DNA from: Limnoperna fortunei
Taxonomy: Eukaryota > Mollusca > Bivalvia > Mytilida > Modiolidae
NCBI GenBank assembly: GCA_944474755.1
Contig: OX104122.1
Location: forward strand, 7,465,223-7,529,222
Direction: 5' to 3'
Length of the DNA stretch: 64,000 bases
Shown: piece by piece, positions 1 to 12,419 of the stretch
Layout of the letters: every line of letters starts with the position of its first letter
Position numbering within the stretch: position 1 is the stretch's first letter
Made by a program: the position numbers and the translations under genes
Notes under the pieces: model-generated
The model's database searches: none
What the model was told of the DNA's origin: nothing
Seen by the model: only the letters and a program-made list of their open reading frames with translations

Positions 1-1880
1 TATATAAAACAGCTGATGAAATTAACAATAAGAATAAAAGGGAGTGATTAGATATTTTCTGAAGAATCTTTAGGATTGGTATAAAAGACAGTGTTTTATA
101 CATATTGGGGGATATTTAACAATTATTTCATATAAAACAATTACTCTTTGGTGGAAATATAACAATATGAGAAGTTCTTTATTTATGGGACACATTATAT
201 GAAAGTGCTCATATCTTCACATGTATAGTTTATATAAAACAGCTGATAAATTTAACAATTCGAATATAAGAGTTTGATTATACATTTTCTGAAGATTCTT
301 TAGGATTAATGGAAAAGTCCATGTTTTATACATATTAGAAGAAGCTGAACAATGTTTTTATATAAAGCAATTACACTTTTGGGAGAAATTTAAAAATATG
401 GGAAGTTATACATTTTTAGGGCACATTATATGAAACTGCTGATATTTTTACATGTATATAAACATTGTAAGGCAAATTTAAATATTGGGATATAAAGGCA
501 TAGGGTGCTAATACATTTTATAGTGGACTTAAAATGATGAGATAAAAGACAGTGTTTTATACATTTTGGGAGAAATTTAACAATATGAGAAGTCATACAT
601 TCTTGGAGGCAAATTATATGAAACTACTGATGTCTTTACATGTATAGTTTATATAAAACAGCTGAGAAATTTAACAATTAAAAAATAAGAGTGTGATAAT
701 ACATTTTCTGAAGAATCTTTAGGATCGGTATAAAATACAGTGTTTTATACATATTGGGAGAAATTTAACAATTATTTTATATAAAACAATTACACTTCGG
801 GAGAATTGTAATTGTTTTATATAAAATAATTGTTAAATACAATTTTTTTATGTAAAGCAATTACACTTCTGGGAGAAATTTAAACATATGAGAAGTTATA
901 CATTTTGGGGGCACATTATATGAAACTGCTGATATTTTTACATGTATATAAACATTGTAAGACAAATTTAAATATTGGGATATAAAGGCATAGGGTGTAA
1001 ATACATTTTATAGTGGACTTTAATGATGAGTATTAAAGACAGTGTTTTATACATTTTGGGAGAAATTTAACAATATGAGTAGTCATACATTCTTGGAGGC
1101 AAATTATATGAAACTACTTGTGTTTTTACATGTATAGTTTATATAAAACAGCTGAGAAATTTAACAATTAAAAAATAAGAGAGTGATTATACATTTTCTG
1201 GAGAATCTTTAGGATTGGTATAAAAGACAGTGTTTTATACATATGTATATGTATATAAACATTGTAAGACAAATTTAAATATTGGTATATTAAGGCCTAG
1301 GGTAATAATACATTTTATAGTGGACTTTAAGAATCAATATAAAAGTGTTTTATACATTTTGGGAGAAATTTAAGAATAACTTTTTATCAAACAATTACAC
1401 TTTGGAAGAAATTTAACAATATGAGAAGTTATACTTCTTTGGGCCAAATTACATGACACTGCTGATATAATTACATGTAAAGTTTATATTAAACAGCTGA
1501 TGAAATTAAAAATAAGAATATAAGAGAGTGATTATATATTTTCCGAAGAATCTTTAGGATTGGTATAAAAGACAGTGTTTTATACATATTGGGAGAAATT
1601 TAACAATTATTTTTTATAAAACAATTACACTTCGGGAGAAATTGAACACCATCATTTTTGGCTGCCTTTACAGGAAACTACTGATATCTTTACATATATA
1701 TGAACATTGTAAGACAAATTAAGATATTGGTATATTAAGGCCTAGAACAATAATACATTTTATAGTGGACTTTAAGGATTAGTATAAGAGTGTTTTATAC
1801 ATTTTGGGAGAAATTAAAGAATTACTTTTTATCAAAAAATTACACTTTGGAAGAAATTTAACAATATGAGAAGTTATACT
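1..1880. repeat. AT-rich satellite satA, irregular left portion
   Basis: Very AT-rich sequence made of the same ~185-231 bp monomers as the regular array to the right. Recurrent motifs are gtttatataaaacagctga, ctgaagaatctttaggat and gacagtgttttatacat. The order is disturbed: the marker tctttgggcc occurs at 1436 and again at 1881, only 445 bp apart instead of ~1,092. Around 795-850 an internal rearrangement is visible, with a partly inverted or duplicated piece of the ttatataaaacaatt segment. No coding potential was seen on either strand. The left edge is not reached, since the array starts mid-unit at base 1. Confidence 0.9.
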
Positions 1881-4800
1881 TCTTTGGGCCAAATTACATG
1901 ACACTGCTGATATAATTACATGTAAAGTTTATATAAAACAGCTGATGAAATTAACAATAAGTATAAAAGAGAGTGATTAGATATTTTCTGAAGAATCTTT
2001 AGGATTGGTATAAAGACAGTGTTTTATACATATTGGGGGATATTTAACAATTATTTCATATAAAACAATTACTCTTTGGTCCAAATATAACAATATGAGA
2101 AGTTCTTTTTTTATGGGACACATTATATGAAAGTGCTGATATCTTCACATGTATAGTTTATATAAAACAGCTGATAAATTTAACAATTCGAATATAAGAG
2201 TGTGATTATACATTTTCTGAAGAATCTTTAGGATTAATGGAAAAGTCCATGTTTTATACATATTAGAAGAAACTGAACAATGTTTTTATATAAAGCAATT
2301 ACACTTTTGGGAGAAATTAAAAAATATGGGAAGTTATACATTTTTAGGGCACATTATATGAAACTGCTGATATTTTTACATGTATATAAACATTGTAAGA
2401 CAAATTTAAATATTGGGATATAAAGGCATAGGGTACTAATACATTTTATAATGGACTTAAATGATGAGATAAAAGACAGTGTTTTATACATTTTGGGAGA
2501 AATTTAACAATATGAGAAGTCATACATTCTTTGATGCAAATTAAATGAAACTACTGATGTCTTTACATGTATAGTTTATATAAAACAGCTGAGAAATTTA
2601 ACAATTAAAAAATTAGAGTGTGATAATACATTTTCTGAAGAATCTTTAGGATCGGTATAAAAGACAGTGTTTTATACATATTGGGAGAAATTTAACAATT
2701 ATTTTATATAAAACAATTACACTTCGGGAGAAATTGAACACTATCATTTTTGGCTGCCTTTATAGGAAACTACTGATATCTTTACATATATATGAACATT
2801 GTAAGACAAATTAAGATATTGGTATATTAATGCCTAGAACAATAATACATTTTATAGTGGACTTTAAGGATTAGTATAAGAGTGTTTTATACATTTTGGG
2901 AGAAATTAAAGAATTACTTTTTATCAAACAATTACACTTTGGAAGAAATTTAACAATATGAGAAGTTATACTTCTTTGGGCCAAATTACATGACACTGCT
3001 GATATAATTACATGTAAAGTTTATATAAAACAGCTGATGAAATTAACAATAAGAATAAAAGAGAGTGATTAGATATTTTCTGAAGAATCTTTAGGATTGG
3101 TATAAAAGACAGTGTTTTATACATATTGGGGGATATTTAACAATTATTTCATATAAAACAATTACTCTGGTGGAAATATAACAATATGAGAAGTTCTTTA
3201 TTTATGGGACACATTATATGAAAGTGCTGATATCTTCACATGTATAGTTTATATAAAACAGCTGATAAATTTAACAATTCGAATATAAGAGTGTGATTAT
3301 ACATTTTCTGAAGAATCTTTAGGATTAATGGAAAAGTCCATGTTTTATACATATTAGAAGAAACTGAACAATGTTTTTATATAAAGCAATTACACTTTTG
3401 GGAGAAATTTAAAAATATGGGAAGTTATACATTTTTAGGGCACATTATATGAAACTGCTGATATTTTTACATGTATATAAACATTGCAAGACAAATTTAA
3501 ATATTGGGATATAAAGGCATAGGGTGCTAATACATTTTATAGTGGACTTAAATGATGAGATAAAAGACAGTGTTTTATACATTTTGAGAGAAATTTAACA
3601 ATATGAGAAGTCATACATTCTTTGATGCAAATTATATGAAACTACTGAAGTCTTTACATGTATAGTTTATATAAAACAGCTGAGAAATTTAGCAATTAAA
3701 AAATAAGAGTGTGATAATACATTTTCTGAAGAATCTTTAGGATCGGTATAAAAGACAGTGTTTTATACATATTGGGAGAAATTTAACAATTATTTTATAT
3801 AAAACAATTACACTCCGGGAGAAATTGAACACTATCATTTTTGGCTGCCTTTACAGGAAACTACTGATATCTTTACATATATATGAACATTGTAAGACAA
3901 ATTAAGATATTGGTATATTAAGGCCTAGAACAATAATACATTTTATAGTGGACTTTAATGATTAGTATAAGAGTGTTTTATACATTTTGGGAGAAATTAA
4001 AAAATTACTTTTTATCAAAAATTACACTTTGGAAGAAATTTAACAATATGAGAAGTTATACTTCTTTGGGCCAAATTACATGACACTGCTGATATAATTA
4101 CATGTAAAGTTTATATAAAACAGCTGATGAAATTAACAATAAGAATAAAAGAGAGTGATTAGATATTTTCTGAAGAATCTTTAGGATTGGTATAAAAGAC
4201 AGTGTTTTATACATATTGGGGGATATTTAACAATTATTTCATATAAAACAATTACTCTTTGGTGGAAATATAACAATATGAGAAGTTCTTTTTTTATGGG
4301 ACACATTATATGAAAGTGCTGATATCTTCACATGTATAGTTTATATAAAACAGCTGATAAATTTAACAATTTGAATATAAGAGTGTGATTATACATTTTC
4401 TGAAGAATCTTTAGGATTAATGGAAAAGTCCATGTTTTATACATATTAGAAGAAACTGAACAATGTTTTTATATAAAGCAATTACACTTTTGGGAGAAAT
4501 TAAAAAATATGGGAAGTTATACATTTTTAGGGCACATTATATGAAACTGCTGATATTTTTACATGTATATAAACATTGTAAGACAAATTTAAATATTGGG
4601 ATATAAAGGCATAGGGTGCTAATACATTTTATAATGGACTTAAATGATGAGATAAAAGACAGTGTTTTATACATTTTGGGAGAAATTTAACAATATGAGA
4701 AGTCATACATTCTTTGATGCAAATTATATGAAGCTACTGATGTCTTTACATGTATAGTTTATATAAAACAGCTGAGAAATTTAACAATTAAAAAATAAGA

Positions 4801-7146
4801 GTGTGATAATACATTTTCTGAAGAATCTTTAGGATCGGTATAAAAGACAGTGTTTTATACATATTGGGAGAAATTTAACAATTATTTTATATAAAACAAT
4901 TACACTTCGGGAGAAATTGAACACTATCATTTTTGGCTGCCTTTATAGGAAACTACTGATATCTTTACATATATATGAACATTGTAAGACAAATTAAGAT
5001 ATTGGTATATTAAGGCCTAGAACAATAATACATTTTATAGTGGACTTTAAGGATTAGTATAAGAGTGTTTTATACATTTTGGGAGAAATTAAAGAATTAC
5101 TTTTTATCAAACAATTACACTTTGGAAGAAATTTAACAATATGAGAAGTTATACTTCTTTGGGCCAAATTACATGACACTGCTGATATAATTACATGTAA
5201 AGTTTATATAAAACAGCTGATGAAATTAACAATAAGAATAAAAGAGAGTGATTAGATATTTTCTGAAGAATCTTTAGGATTGGTATAAAAGACAGTGTTT
5301 TATACATATTGGGGGATATTTAACAATTATTTCATATAAAACAATTACTCTTTGGTGGAAATATAACAATATGAGAAGTTCTTTATTTATGGGACACATT
5401 ATATGAAAGTGCTGATATCTTCACATGTATAGTTTATATAAAACAGCTGATAAATTTAACAATTCGAATATAAGAGTGTGATTATACATTTTCTGAAGAA
5501 TCTTTAGGATTAATGGAAAAGTCCATGTTTTATACATATTAGAAGAAACTGAACAATGTTTTTATATAAAGCAATTACACTTTTGGGAGAAATTTAAAAA
5601 TATGGGAAGTTATACATTTTTAGGGCACATTATATGAAACTGCTGATATTTTTACATGTATATAAACATTGCAAGACAAATTTAAATATTGGGATATAAA
5701 GGCATAGGGTGCTAATACATTTTATAGTGGACTTAAATGATGAGATAAAAGACAGTGTTTTATACATTTTGGGAGAAATTTAACAATATGAGAAGTCATA
5801 CATTCTTTGATGCAAATTATATGAAACTACTGATGTCTTTACATGTATAGTTTATATAAAACAGCTGAGAAATTTAACAATTAAAAAATAAGAGTGTGAT
5901 AATACATTTTCTGAAGAATCTTTAGGATCGGTATAAAAGACAGTGTTTTATACATATTGGGAGAAATTTAACAATTATTTTATATAAAACAATTACACTT
6001 CGGGAGAAATTGAACACTATCATTTTTGGCTGCCTTTACAGGAAACTACTGATATCTTTACATATATATGAACATTGTAAGACAAATTAGGATATTGGTA
6101 TGTTAAGGCCTAGAACAATAATACATTTTATAGTGGACTTTAAGGATTAGTATAAGAGTGTTTTATACATTTTGGGAGAAATTAAAGAATTACTTTTTAT
6201 CAAACAATTACACTTTGGAAGAAATTTAACAATATGAGAAGTTATACTTCTTTGGGCCAAATTACATGACACTGCTGATATAATTACATGTAAAGTTTAT
6301 ATAAAACAGCTGATGAAATTAACAATAAGAATAAAAGAGAGTGATTAGATATTTTCTGAAGAATCTTTAGGATTGGTATAAAAGACAGTGTTTTATACAT
6401 ATTGGGGGATATTTAACAATTATTTCATATAAAACAATTACTCTTTGGTGGAAATATAACAATATGAGAAGTTCTTTTTGTATGGGACACATTATATGAA
6501 AGTGCTGATATCTTCACATGTATAGTTTATATAAAACAGCTGATAAATTTAACAATTCGAATATAAGAGTGTGATTATACATTTTCTGAAGAATCTTTAG
6601 GATTAATGGAAAAGTCCATGTTTTATACATATTAGAAGAAACTGAACAATGTTTTTATATAAAGCAATTACACTTTTGGGAGAAATTTAAAAATATGGGA
6701 AGTTATACATTTTTAGGGCACATTATATGAAACTGCTGATATTTTTACATGTATATAAACATTGTAAGACAAATTTAAATATTGGGATATAAAGGCATAG
6801 GGTGCTAATACATTTTATAGTGGACTTAAATGATGAGATAAAAGACAGTGTTTTATACATTTGGGAGAAATTTAACAATATGAGAAGTCATACATTCTTT
6901 GATGCAAATTATATGAAACTACTGATATCTTTACATGTATAGTTTATATAAAACAGCTGAGAAATTTAACAATTAAAAAATAAGAGTGTGATAATACATT
7001 TTCTGAAGAATCTTTAGGATCGGTATAAAAGACAGTGTTTTATACATATTGGGAGAAATGTAACAATTATTTTATATAAAACAATTACACTTCGGGAGAA
7101 ATTGAACACTATCATTTTTGGCTGCCTTTACAGGAAACTACTGATA
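1881..7146. repeat. AT-rich satellite satA, higher-order repeat of ~1,092 bp
   Basis: Phased on tctttgggcc, the units begin at 1881, 2973, 4063, 5156 and 6249 (spacings 1092, 1090, 1093, 1093). The last is cut off near 7142-7146, just after ggaaactactgat. Each unit holds five related monomers; within the first unit the acatgta/acatata landmarks fall near 1918, 2147, 2378, 2564 and 2783, giving monomers of about 229, 231, 186, 219 and 227 bp. Copies are nearly identical by eye, implying recent homogenisation. Units 1 and 3 share variants that differ from those shared by units 2 and 4. No gene is present. Confidence 0.93.
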
Positions 7147-7415
7147 GTTTGTCAGCATAACTTCTCTGCAATTACTGAACACAATTTTATTAAACTCCAT
7201 ATGGATTGAGGGTCCAATATCTAGTTGTGTATATTATGGCAATTTTTTTAACCGGAGAAATTTGTAGAAGTGATCTTCTTTTGAACTTAGAAATTTTACA
7301 ATATATACCACCAAATCAGATTGTGAACGCAACTCTTCTGAAGGTACTAAACAGAATTTTATTAAACTTAGTTGGGATTGAGGGCACAATATCACTTTCA
7401 TTGTTCACATACATT
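7147..7415. repeat. satB fragment (~1.5 units of a ~170-bp repeat)
   Basis: The satA array stops abruptly and is followed by about one and a half units of a different repeat, recognised by cagcataacttctctgca, ggattgagggtccaatat and accaccaaatcagattgtg. The same segments occur in order at 11829-12070, at the end of the longer satB array. A 105-codon plus-strand open frame crosses this block but is not preserved in the paralogue, so I do not call a gene. Confidence 0.8.
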
Positions 7416-7740
7416 TACCCTCCATGGACAATTTGGGGTACAAGGGGGGGGGGAGACATTCGTTATTGCAGTCAAAAACAAACTTTAATACATATAAGGA
7501 GAAATTTAACGATTGCAATATAAGAGAATGTTTGTACATTTTAGGAAGATATTCACACACCAGTATGAAAGACAGTGTTTAAAATTATCAGTATGTCTTG
7601 TCATTAGTCTGAAGACACCTTTATTTGCATACTACAACGCAAGTGTTCTGTCACTGATTCTTTTGAAAATGTTATAATTGGAGTCTTAAAAATTGAGGTC
7701 AATTATTGTGACAAAAACTATCAATTTATAAAACCATTTT
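7416..7740. repeat. Low-copy spacer, first copy
   Basis: AT-rich spacer nearly identical to 12090-12419. It contains a ten-G run at 7444-7453, which in the other copy is interrupted. At about 7500-7590 a diverged satA-like monomer is recognisable: gaaatttaac, then aatataagag, then gaaagacagtgttt, in the same order as in satA. It ends at gcggtagaaaag, where satC-type sequence begins. No gene, promoter or RNA gene was recognised. Confidence 0.75.
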
Positions 7741-9822
7741 AAAGCGGTAGAAAAGTGATGAAATAACTGAAGAGAGTGTTAGTGATGGAGTAACGGAAGG
7801 GAATAGAGGGTATTAAAGTGATGGAGCAATAATGGTAGTAATTATGGAGAAACGGTAGTAACGGAATGAAAGCATGGGTAGTAAAGTGATGGAGCAATAG
7901 TAGTAACGCATGGAATAGTAAGTAGTAAAAGTAATGGAGTAATTGTAATACAGTGATGGAGTAAGGGTAGTAATGGATTAGTAAGTAGTAAAGTGATGGA
8001 GTAATGGTAGTAATCGATTAGTAGATAGTAAAGTTATGGAGTAATGGTAGTAAAGGAATTAAAAAGTGGGTAGTAAGATGATGTAGTAATTGTCAAGTTG
8101 ATTGTAGTAAGTGATAGTAATATAGTAATGGTAGTAACGGATTGGAATAGTAGGTAGTTAAGTGATGGAAAAACGGTAGTAACGGAATGGAATAGTAGGT
8201 AGTAAAGTGATGCAGTAATGGTAGTAACGGAATGGAATAGGAGGTAGTAAAGTGCTGGAGTAATAGAAGGAACGGAATAGTAGATAGGAAAGTGATGGAG
8301 TAAAAGTAGTAACGGAATGAAAAAATGGCAGGTAAAATGATGTAGTAATTGTCAGGTTGATTGTAGTAAGGGCATGTAATAGGAGGTAGTAATGTCATGT
8401 GGTAAAGTTAGTAACGGAATGGAATTTAGTTAGTAAAGTGATAGAATAATACTAGTAACGGAATGGAATAGTAGGTAGTAAAGTGATGGAGTAATTGTAG
8501 TAACGGAATGGAATAGTAGGTAGTAAAGTGATGCAGAAATGGTATTAACGGAGTGGAATAGTAGGTAGTAAAGTGATGGGGTAATAGTAGTAACGGAAAT
8601 GAATAGTAGGTAGTAAAGTGATGAAGTAATAGTAGTAAAATAAAGGAGTTACTGTAGTAACCGCACAAAAAGTGGGTAGTAAAGTGATGTAGTAATGGTA
8701 GTAAAATATGGAGTATCGGTAGTAACGGAATGCAAAAATTGGTAGCAAAGTGATTGAGTAACAGTAGCAACGGAATTCAACAGTAGGTGATAAAGTGATG
8801 GAGTAATGGTAATAAGATGACTGTGTAACGATAATAAAGGAATGAAAAGTGGGTAGTGAAGTGATGGAGTAATGGTAGTTAAATCATGGAATAACGGTAG
8901 TAACAGAATGGAATAGTTAGTAGGAAAGTAATGGAGTAAGGGTAGTAAAATGATGCAGTAATTGTAGTAACGGAATGAAAAAGTGGTTAGTAAAGTGATG
9001 GAGTAAAAGTAGTAATTTAATAGAATAATTGGTAGTAAAGTGGTCGAGGAAAGGTAGTAAAGAGATGGAGGAACGGTAGTAACGGAAAGACAAAGTTGGA
9101 AGTAAAGTGATGGAGTAATGGTAGAAAAATGAAAGATAAACGGTAGTAATTGAAGAAAAAAGATCGTAGAAAAGTGATGGAGTGACATAATTAACGGAAT
9201 GGAATAGTAAGAAGTAAAGTGATTGAGTAAAGGTAGTAAAGTGATGGAGTAGTGGTAGTAACGACATGGAAAAGTTGGTAGTACAGTGATGGAGTAATGG
9301 TAGTAACGGCATGGAATAATAAGCAGTAAAGTTATGAAAGTGATAAGGCAGTAATATTATGGAGTAATGACAGTAAAGTGATTGTGTAATGGCATTAAAG
9401 TGATGAAGTAACGGTAGTAAAGTGATGGAGTAACAGTATTGACGTAATGTCAAGTGCGTAGTAACTGATGGACTGATGGAGGAAAGGCAGTGAAATGATT
9501 AACAGTAGCGAAGGAATGAAAAAGTAGGTAGTGAGCAATAGTAATTTAATGGGATAATAGGTAGTAAACAGTAGTAATTTAATGGGATAATAGGAAGTAA
9601 AGTGATGGGTAATGGGTAGTAAAATGATAGAGAAACGGTAGTAACGGAATGAAAATTGGGTAGTAAAGTGATGGAGTAACGGTTGTAACGGAATGACAAA
9701 GCAGGTAGTAAAGTGATGGAGTAACGGTAGTAACGGAATAGAAAGTAGGTGGTAAAATGATGATGAACAGTAGTAACGGACTGAAATAGAAGGTAGTAAA
9801 GTGATGGAGTAACAGTAGTAAA
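7741..9822. repeat. Diverged satC minisatellite, left block
   Basis: Recognisably built from the satC vocabulary (gtaacggaatg, tagtaggtagtaaagtgatg, gagtaatggtagtaa) but with many indels, substitutions and partial monomers, so the 45-bp register is often lost. Motifs rare elsewhere, such as gaaaaagtgggtagtaaag, are common here. It is older or less homogenised than the arrays to the right, as expected at an array edge. Several minus-strand open frames of 66-179 codons overlap one another in different frames and are judged not to be genes. Confidence 0.88.
9812..9822. repeat. Target-site duplication, left copy (SINE)
   Basis: acagtagtaaa directly precedes the SINE tail and is repeated exactly at 10080-10090 on the other side. 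The duplicated sequence is satC, so the SINE inserted into pre-existing satellite DNA. Confidence 0.9.
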
Positions 9823-10079
9823 TTTTGTTTGTTTGTTTGATCATGTTTTCCGCCACTTTCAGCAATTTTTAGCTATGTCATGGCGTCTAGTTTTTAGTGG
9901 GGGAGGAAGCCGGAGTACCCGGAGAAAACCCCTGACCTGCGGTAGGAAAACTGGCAATCCTTGTCATTTAAGATTTGAATCGAGTACACCCTGCCTGCAG
10001 TGAGAATCGAACCCACAATCTCAGTGTTGACAGACCAATGTGATCAAAAATAGACGAACTACCTTCACCACTCGGCCAC
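9823..10079 (-). mobile_element. tRNA-derived SINE (Ser/Leu-type head), ~257 bp
   Basis: On the minus strand the element starts at 10079 with gtggccgagtggtgaagg, a tRNA-Ser/Leu-like 5' end. It continues with a pol III A box and B box, then a non-tRNA body, and ends in a (CAAA)n-type tail at 9823-9838. The body contains a G/C-richer segment at about 9897-9945, read on the plus strand as ggaagccggagtacccgg followed by agaaaacccc. This resembles the conserved central domains shared by animal SINE superfamilies; I suspect one of these but cannot assign it without a library search. Exact 11-bp duplications flank it. Its likely mobiliser would be a LINE, none of which is in this window. Confidence 0.88.
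10003..10078 (-). promoter_or_regulatory. Internal RNA polymerase III promoter of the SINE (A and B boxes)
   Basis: On the minus strand the A box is TGGCCGAGTGG (complement of 10068-10078), matching TRGYNNARNNG. The B box is GGTTCGATTCT (complement of 10003-10013), matching GGTTCGANNCC at 10 of 11 positions. The boxes start 65 nt apart, which fits a tRNA with a long variable arm (Leu or Ser type). Confidence 0.85.
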
Positions 10080-10090
10080 ACAGTAGTAAA
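10080..10090. repeat. Target-site duplication, right copy (SINE)
   Basis: acagtagtaaa, identical to 9812-9822. It marks the 5' (head) side of the minus-strand SINE. Confidence 0.9.
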
Positions 10091-11080
10091 GGAATGGAAT
10101 AGTAGGTAGTATAGTGAAACAGTAACTGTAGCAACTGAATGAAAAAGTGGGTAGTAAAGTGATGAAGTATGAAATGAAATAGTAGTTAATAAAGTGAGAG
10201 AGTATTGGTAGTAAAATAATGGAGAAACGGTTGTAACGGAATAAAAAAATGGGCAATAAAGTGATGGAGTAACAGTAGTAACGGAATGGAATAATAGGTA
10301 GTAAAGTGAAAGAGTAACTGTAGTAACTGAATGAAAAAGTGGGTAGCAAAGTGATGGAGTATGGAATGGTATAGTAGCTAGTAAAGTGAGAGAGTAATAG
10401 TAGTAAAATAATGGAGAAACGGTAGTAACGGAATGAAATAATTGGTAGTAAAGTGATGGAGTAACAGAAGCAACGGAATGGAATAGTAGGTAGTAAAGTG
10501 ATGGAGTAAAGGTAGTAAAGCTATGGTATAACGGTAGTAACGGAATGTAAAAGTGGGTAGGAAAGTAGTAATGGTATTAAAATGATGGAGTAATGGTAGT
10601 AACAGAATGAAATGGTAGGTAGTAAGATGATGGAGTACGGTAGTAAAATGACGGAGTAATGGTAGTAACAGTATAAAAAAGTGGTTAGTAAAGTGATGGA
10701 GTAACAGTAATAATTTAATGGAATAATAAGTATTAAAGTGATGGAGTAAAGGTATTAACGGAATGACAAAGTTGGTAGTAAAGTGATGGAGTAATGGTAG
10801 TAAAATGAAAGATAAACAGCAGAAATTGAAAGAAACAGTAGGTAGTAAAGTGATGGAGGAACATTAGTGACGGAATGTAAAAGTGGGTAGTAAATGAAGG
10901 AGGAAAGGTAGTGAAATGATTGAGTAACAGTAGTAAAGAAATGAAAAAGTAGGTAGTAAACAATAGTTATTTAATAGAATAATAGGTAGTAAAGTGATGG
11001 GTAAAAGGTAGTAAAATGACGGATAAACGGTAGTAACGGAATGAAAAAGTAGGTGGTAAAATGATGATGAATGTGAATAT
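10091..11080. repeat. Diverged satC minisatellite, continuation after the SINE
   Basis: Same degenerate satC sequence as 7741-9822, with gaaaaagtgggtagtaaag-type and gaatagtaggtagtaaag-type monomers and irregular spacing. It stops near 11070 (gatgatgaatgtgaatat), where satB begins. No gene is supported; minus-strand open frames of 76-94 codons are satellite translation. Confidence 0.87.
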
Positions 11081-12070
11081 TGTGGGAGTTACAGCCCTTT
11101 GAACTTAGAGAATTTCACCAAACCAGTTTGTCATCGAAACTTTTCTGAAACTACTGAATAGAATTTTATGAAACCAGTTTGTCTGCGAAACTCCCTTAAA
11201 ACTACTGAACATAATTTTATGAAACTCTTTTGTTGTGCATAGTAAAAAGATTTTTTTATCCTGGGAATTGTGTGGGAGTTACTCGCCTTTGAACTTTACA
11301 TTTTATACCACCAAACCAGCTTGTCAGCGCAACTCTTGTGAAACTACTAAATATAATTTTATGAAGCTTGGTATGGATTGAGGGCACAATATTTAGTTGA
11401 GCATGTTACGGCGATTTCTTTCCCTGTGAATTATGTTGGAGTTACACTGCTTTGAACTTAGAAATTTCACAAATACAACCAAAACCAGCTTTCAGTGCAA
11501 CTTCTCGGCAACTACTGAACAGCATATTATGAAACTTAGTATGGATTTAGGGTACACTATTTAGTTGTGCTTATTACAGCGATTTGTTCATCCCGTGATT
11601 TTGTGGGAGTTACTCGCATTTGAACTTCGAAATTTCACAATATATACCAACAAACCAGTTTCTCAGCGCAACTCCTCTGAAGCTACTGAATGGAATTTTA
11701 TTAAACTTGGTATGGATTGTGGGCACAACATGTAGTTATGCATATTGCAAACAATTTTTTTATTCCAGGAATTTTGTGGGAGTTACTCTCCTTCGAACTT
11801 AGAAGTTTCACATTTTCTGCCAACAAACCATCTTGTCTGCCCAACTTCTCTGCAACTACTGAATAAAATTTTATAGAACTTCATTTGGATTGAGGGTCCA
11901 ATATCTAGTTGTGTATATTAAGGCAATTTTTTAACCGGAGAAATTTGTAGAAGTGATCTGCTTTTAAACTTAGAAATTTTACAATATGTACCACCAAATC
12001 AGATTGTGAACGCAACTCTTCTGAAGGTACTAAACAGAATTTTATTAAACTTAGTTTGAGTTGAGGGCAC
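11081..12070. repeat. satB tandem repeat, about six ~170-bp units
   Basis: Units open with tgtgggagttac or a variant at about 11081, 11271, 11434, 11602, 11775 and 11945 (spacings 190, 163, 168, 173, 170). Each carries, in order: an aacttagaaatttcac segment, a ccaaaccagtttgtc segment, caactcttctgaaactactg, gaattttatgaaac, ggattgagggcacaata and a ttattacggcgattt-like segment. Units differ from one another by several percent or more. A 60-codon plus-strand frame at 11620-11802 lies inside one unit and is not repeated in the others, so it is not called. Confidence 0.85.
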
Positions 12071-12419
12071 AATATCACTTCCATTGTTCACATACATTTA
12101 CCCTCCATTGACAATTTGGGCTACAAGGGGGGTGGGCATTCGTTATTGCAGTCAAAAACAAACTTTAATACATATAAGGAGAAATTTAACGATTGCAATA
12201 TAAGAGAATGTTTGTACATTTTAGGAAGATATTTAAACACCAGTATGAAAAACAGTGTTTAAAATTATCAGTATGTCTTGTCATTCGTCTGAAGACACCT
12301 TTATTTGCATACTACAACGCAAGTGTTCTGTCACTGATTCTTTTGAAAATTTTATAATTGTAGTCTTAAAATAGAGGTCAAATATTGCGACACAAAATTA
12401 TCAATTTAGAAAACCATTT
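12071..12419. repeat. Low-copy spacer, second copy
   Basis: Counterpart of 7416-7740 with small differences; for example the G run is interrupted and aaaattttataattg replaces aaaatgttataattg. It includes the relic satA-like monomer at about 12180-12270. The similarity continues past the spacer into the first ~250 bp of satC, so 7147-7975 and 11829-12665 form one segmental duplication. No gene was recognised. Confidence 0.75.

Noticed and set aside
7206..7523. 105-codon plus-strand frame
   Set aside because: Crosses satB and the spacer; in the paralogue at 11885-12200 the start and frame are not preserved.
9995..10079. Genuine tRNA gene on the minus strand
   Set aside because: It has A and B boxes but poor stem pairing potential and is fused to a SINE body with a CAAA tail and target duplications, so it is a SINE head.
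11620..11802. 60-codon plus-strand frame
   Set aside because: Lies within one satB unit and is not conserved in the neighbouring units.
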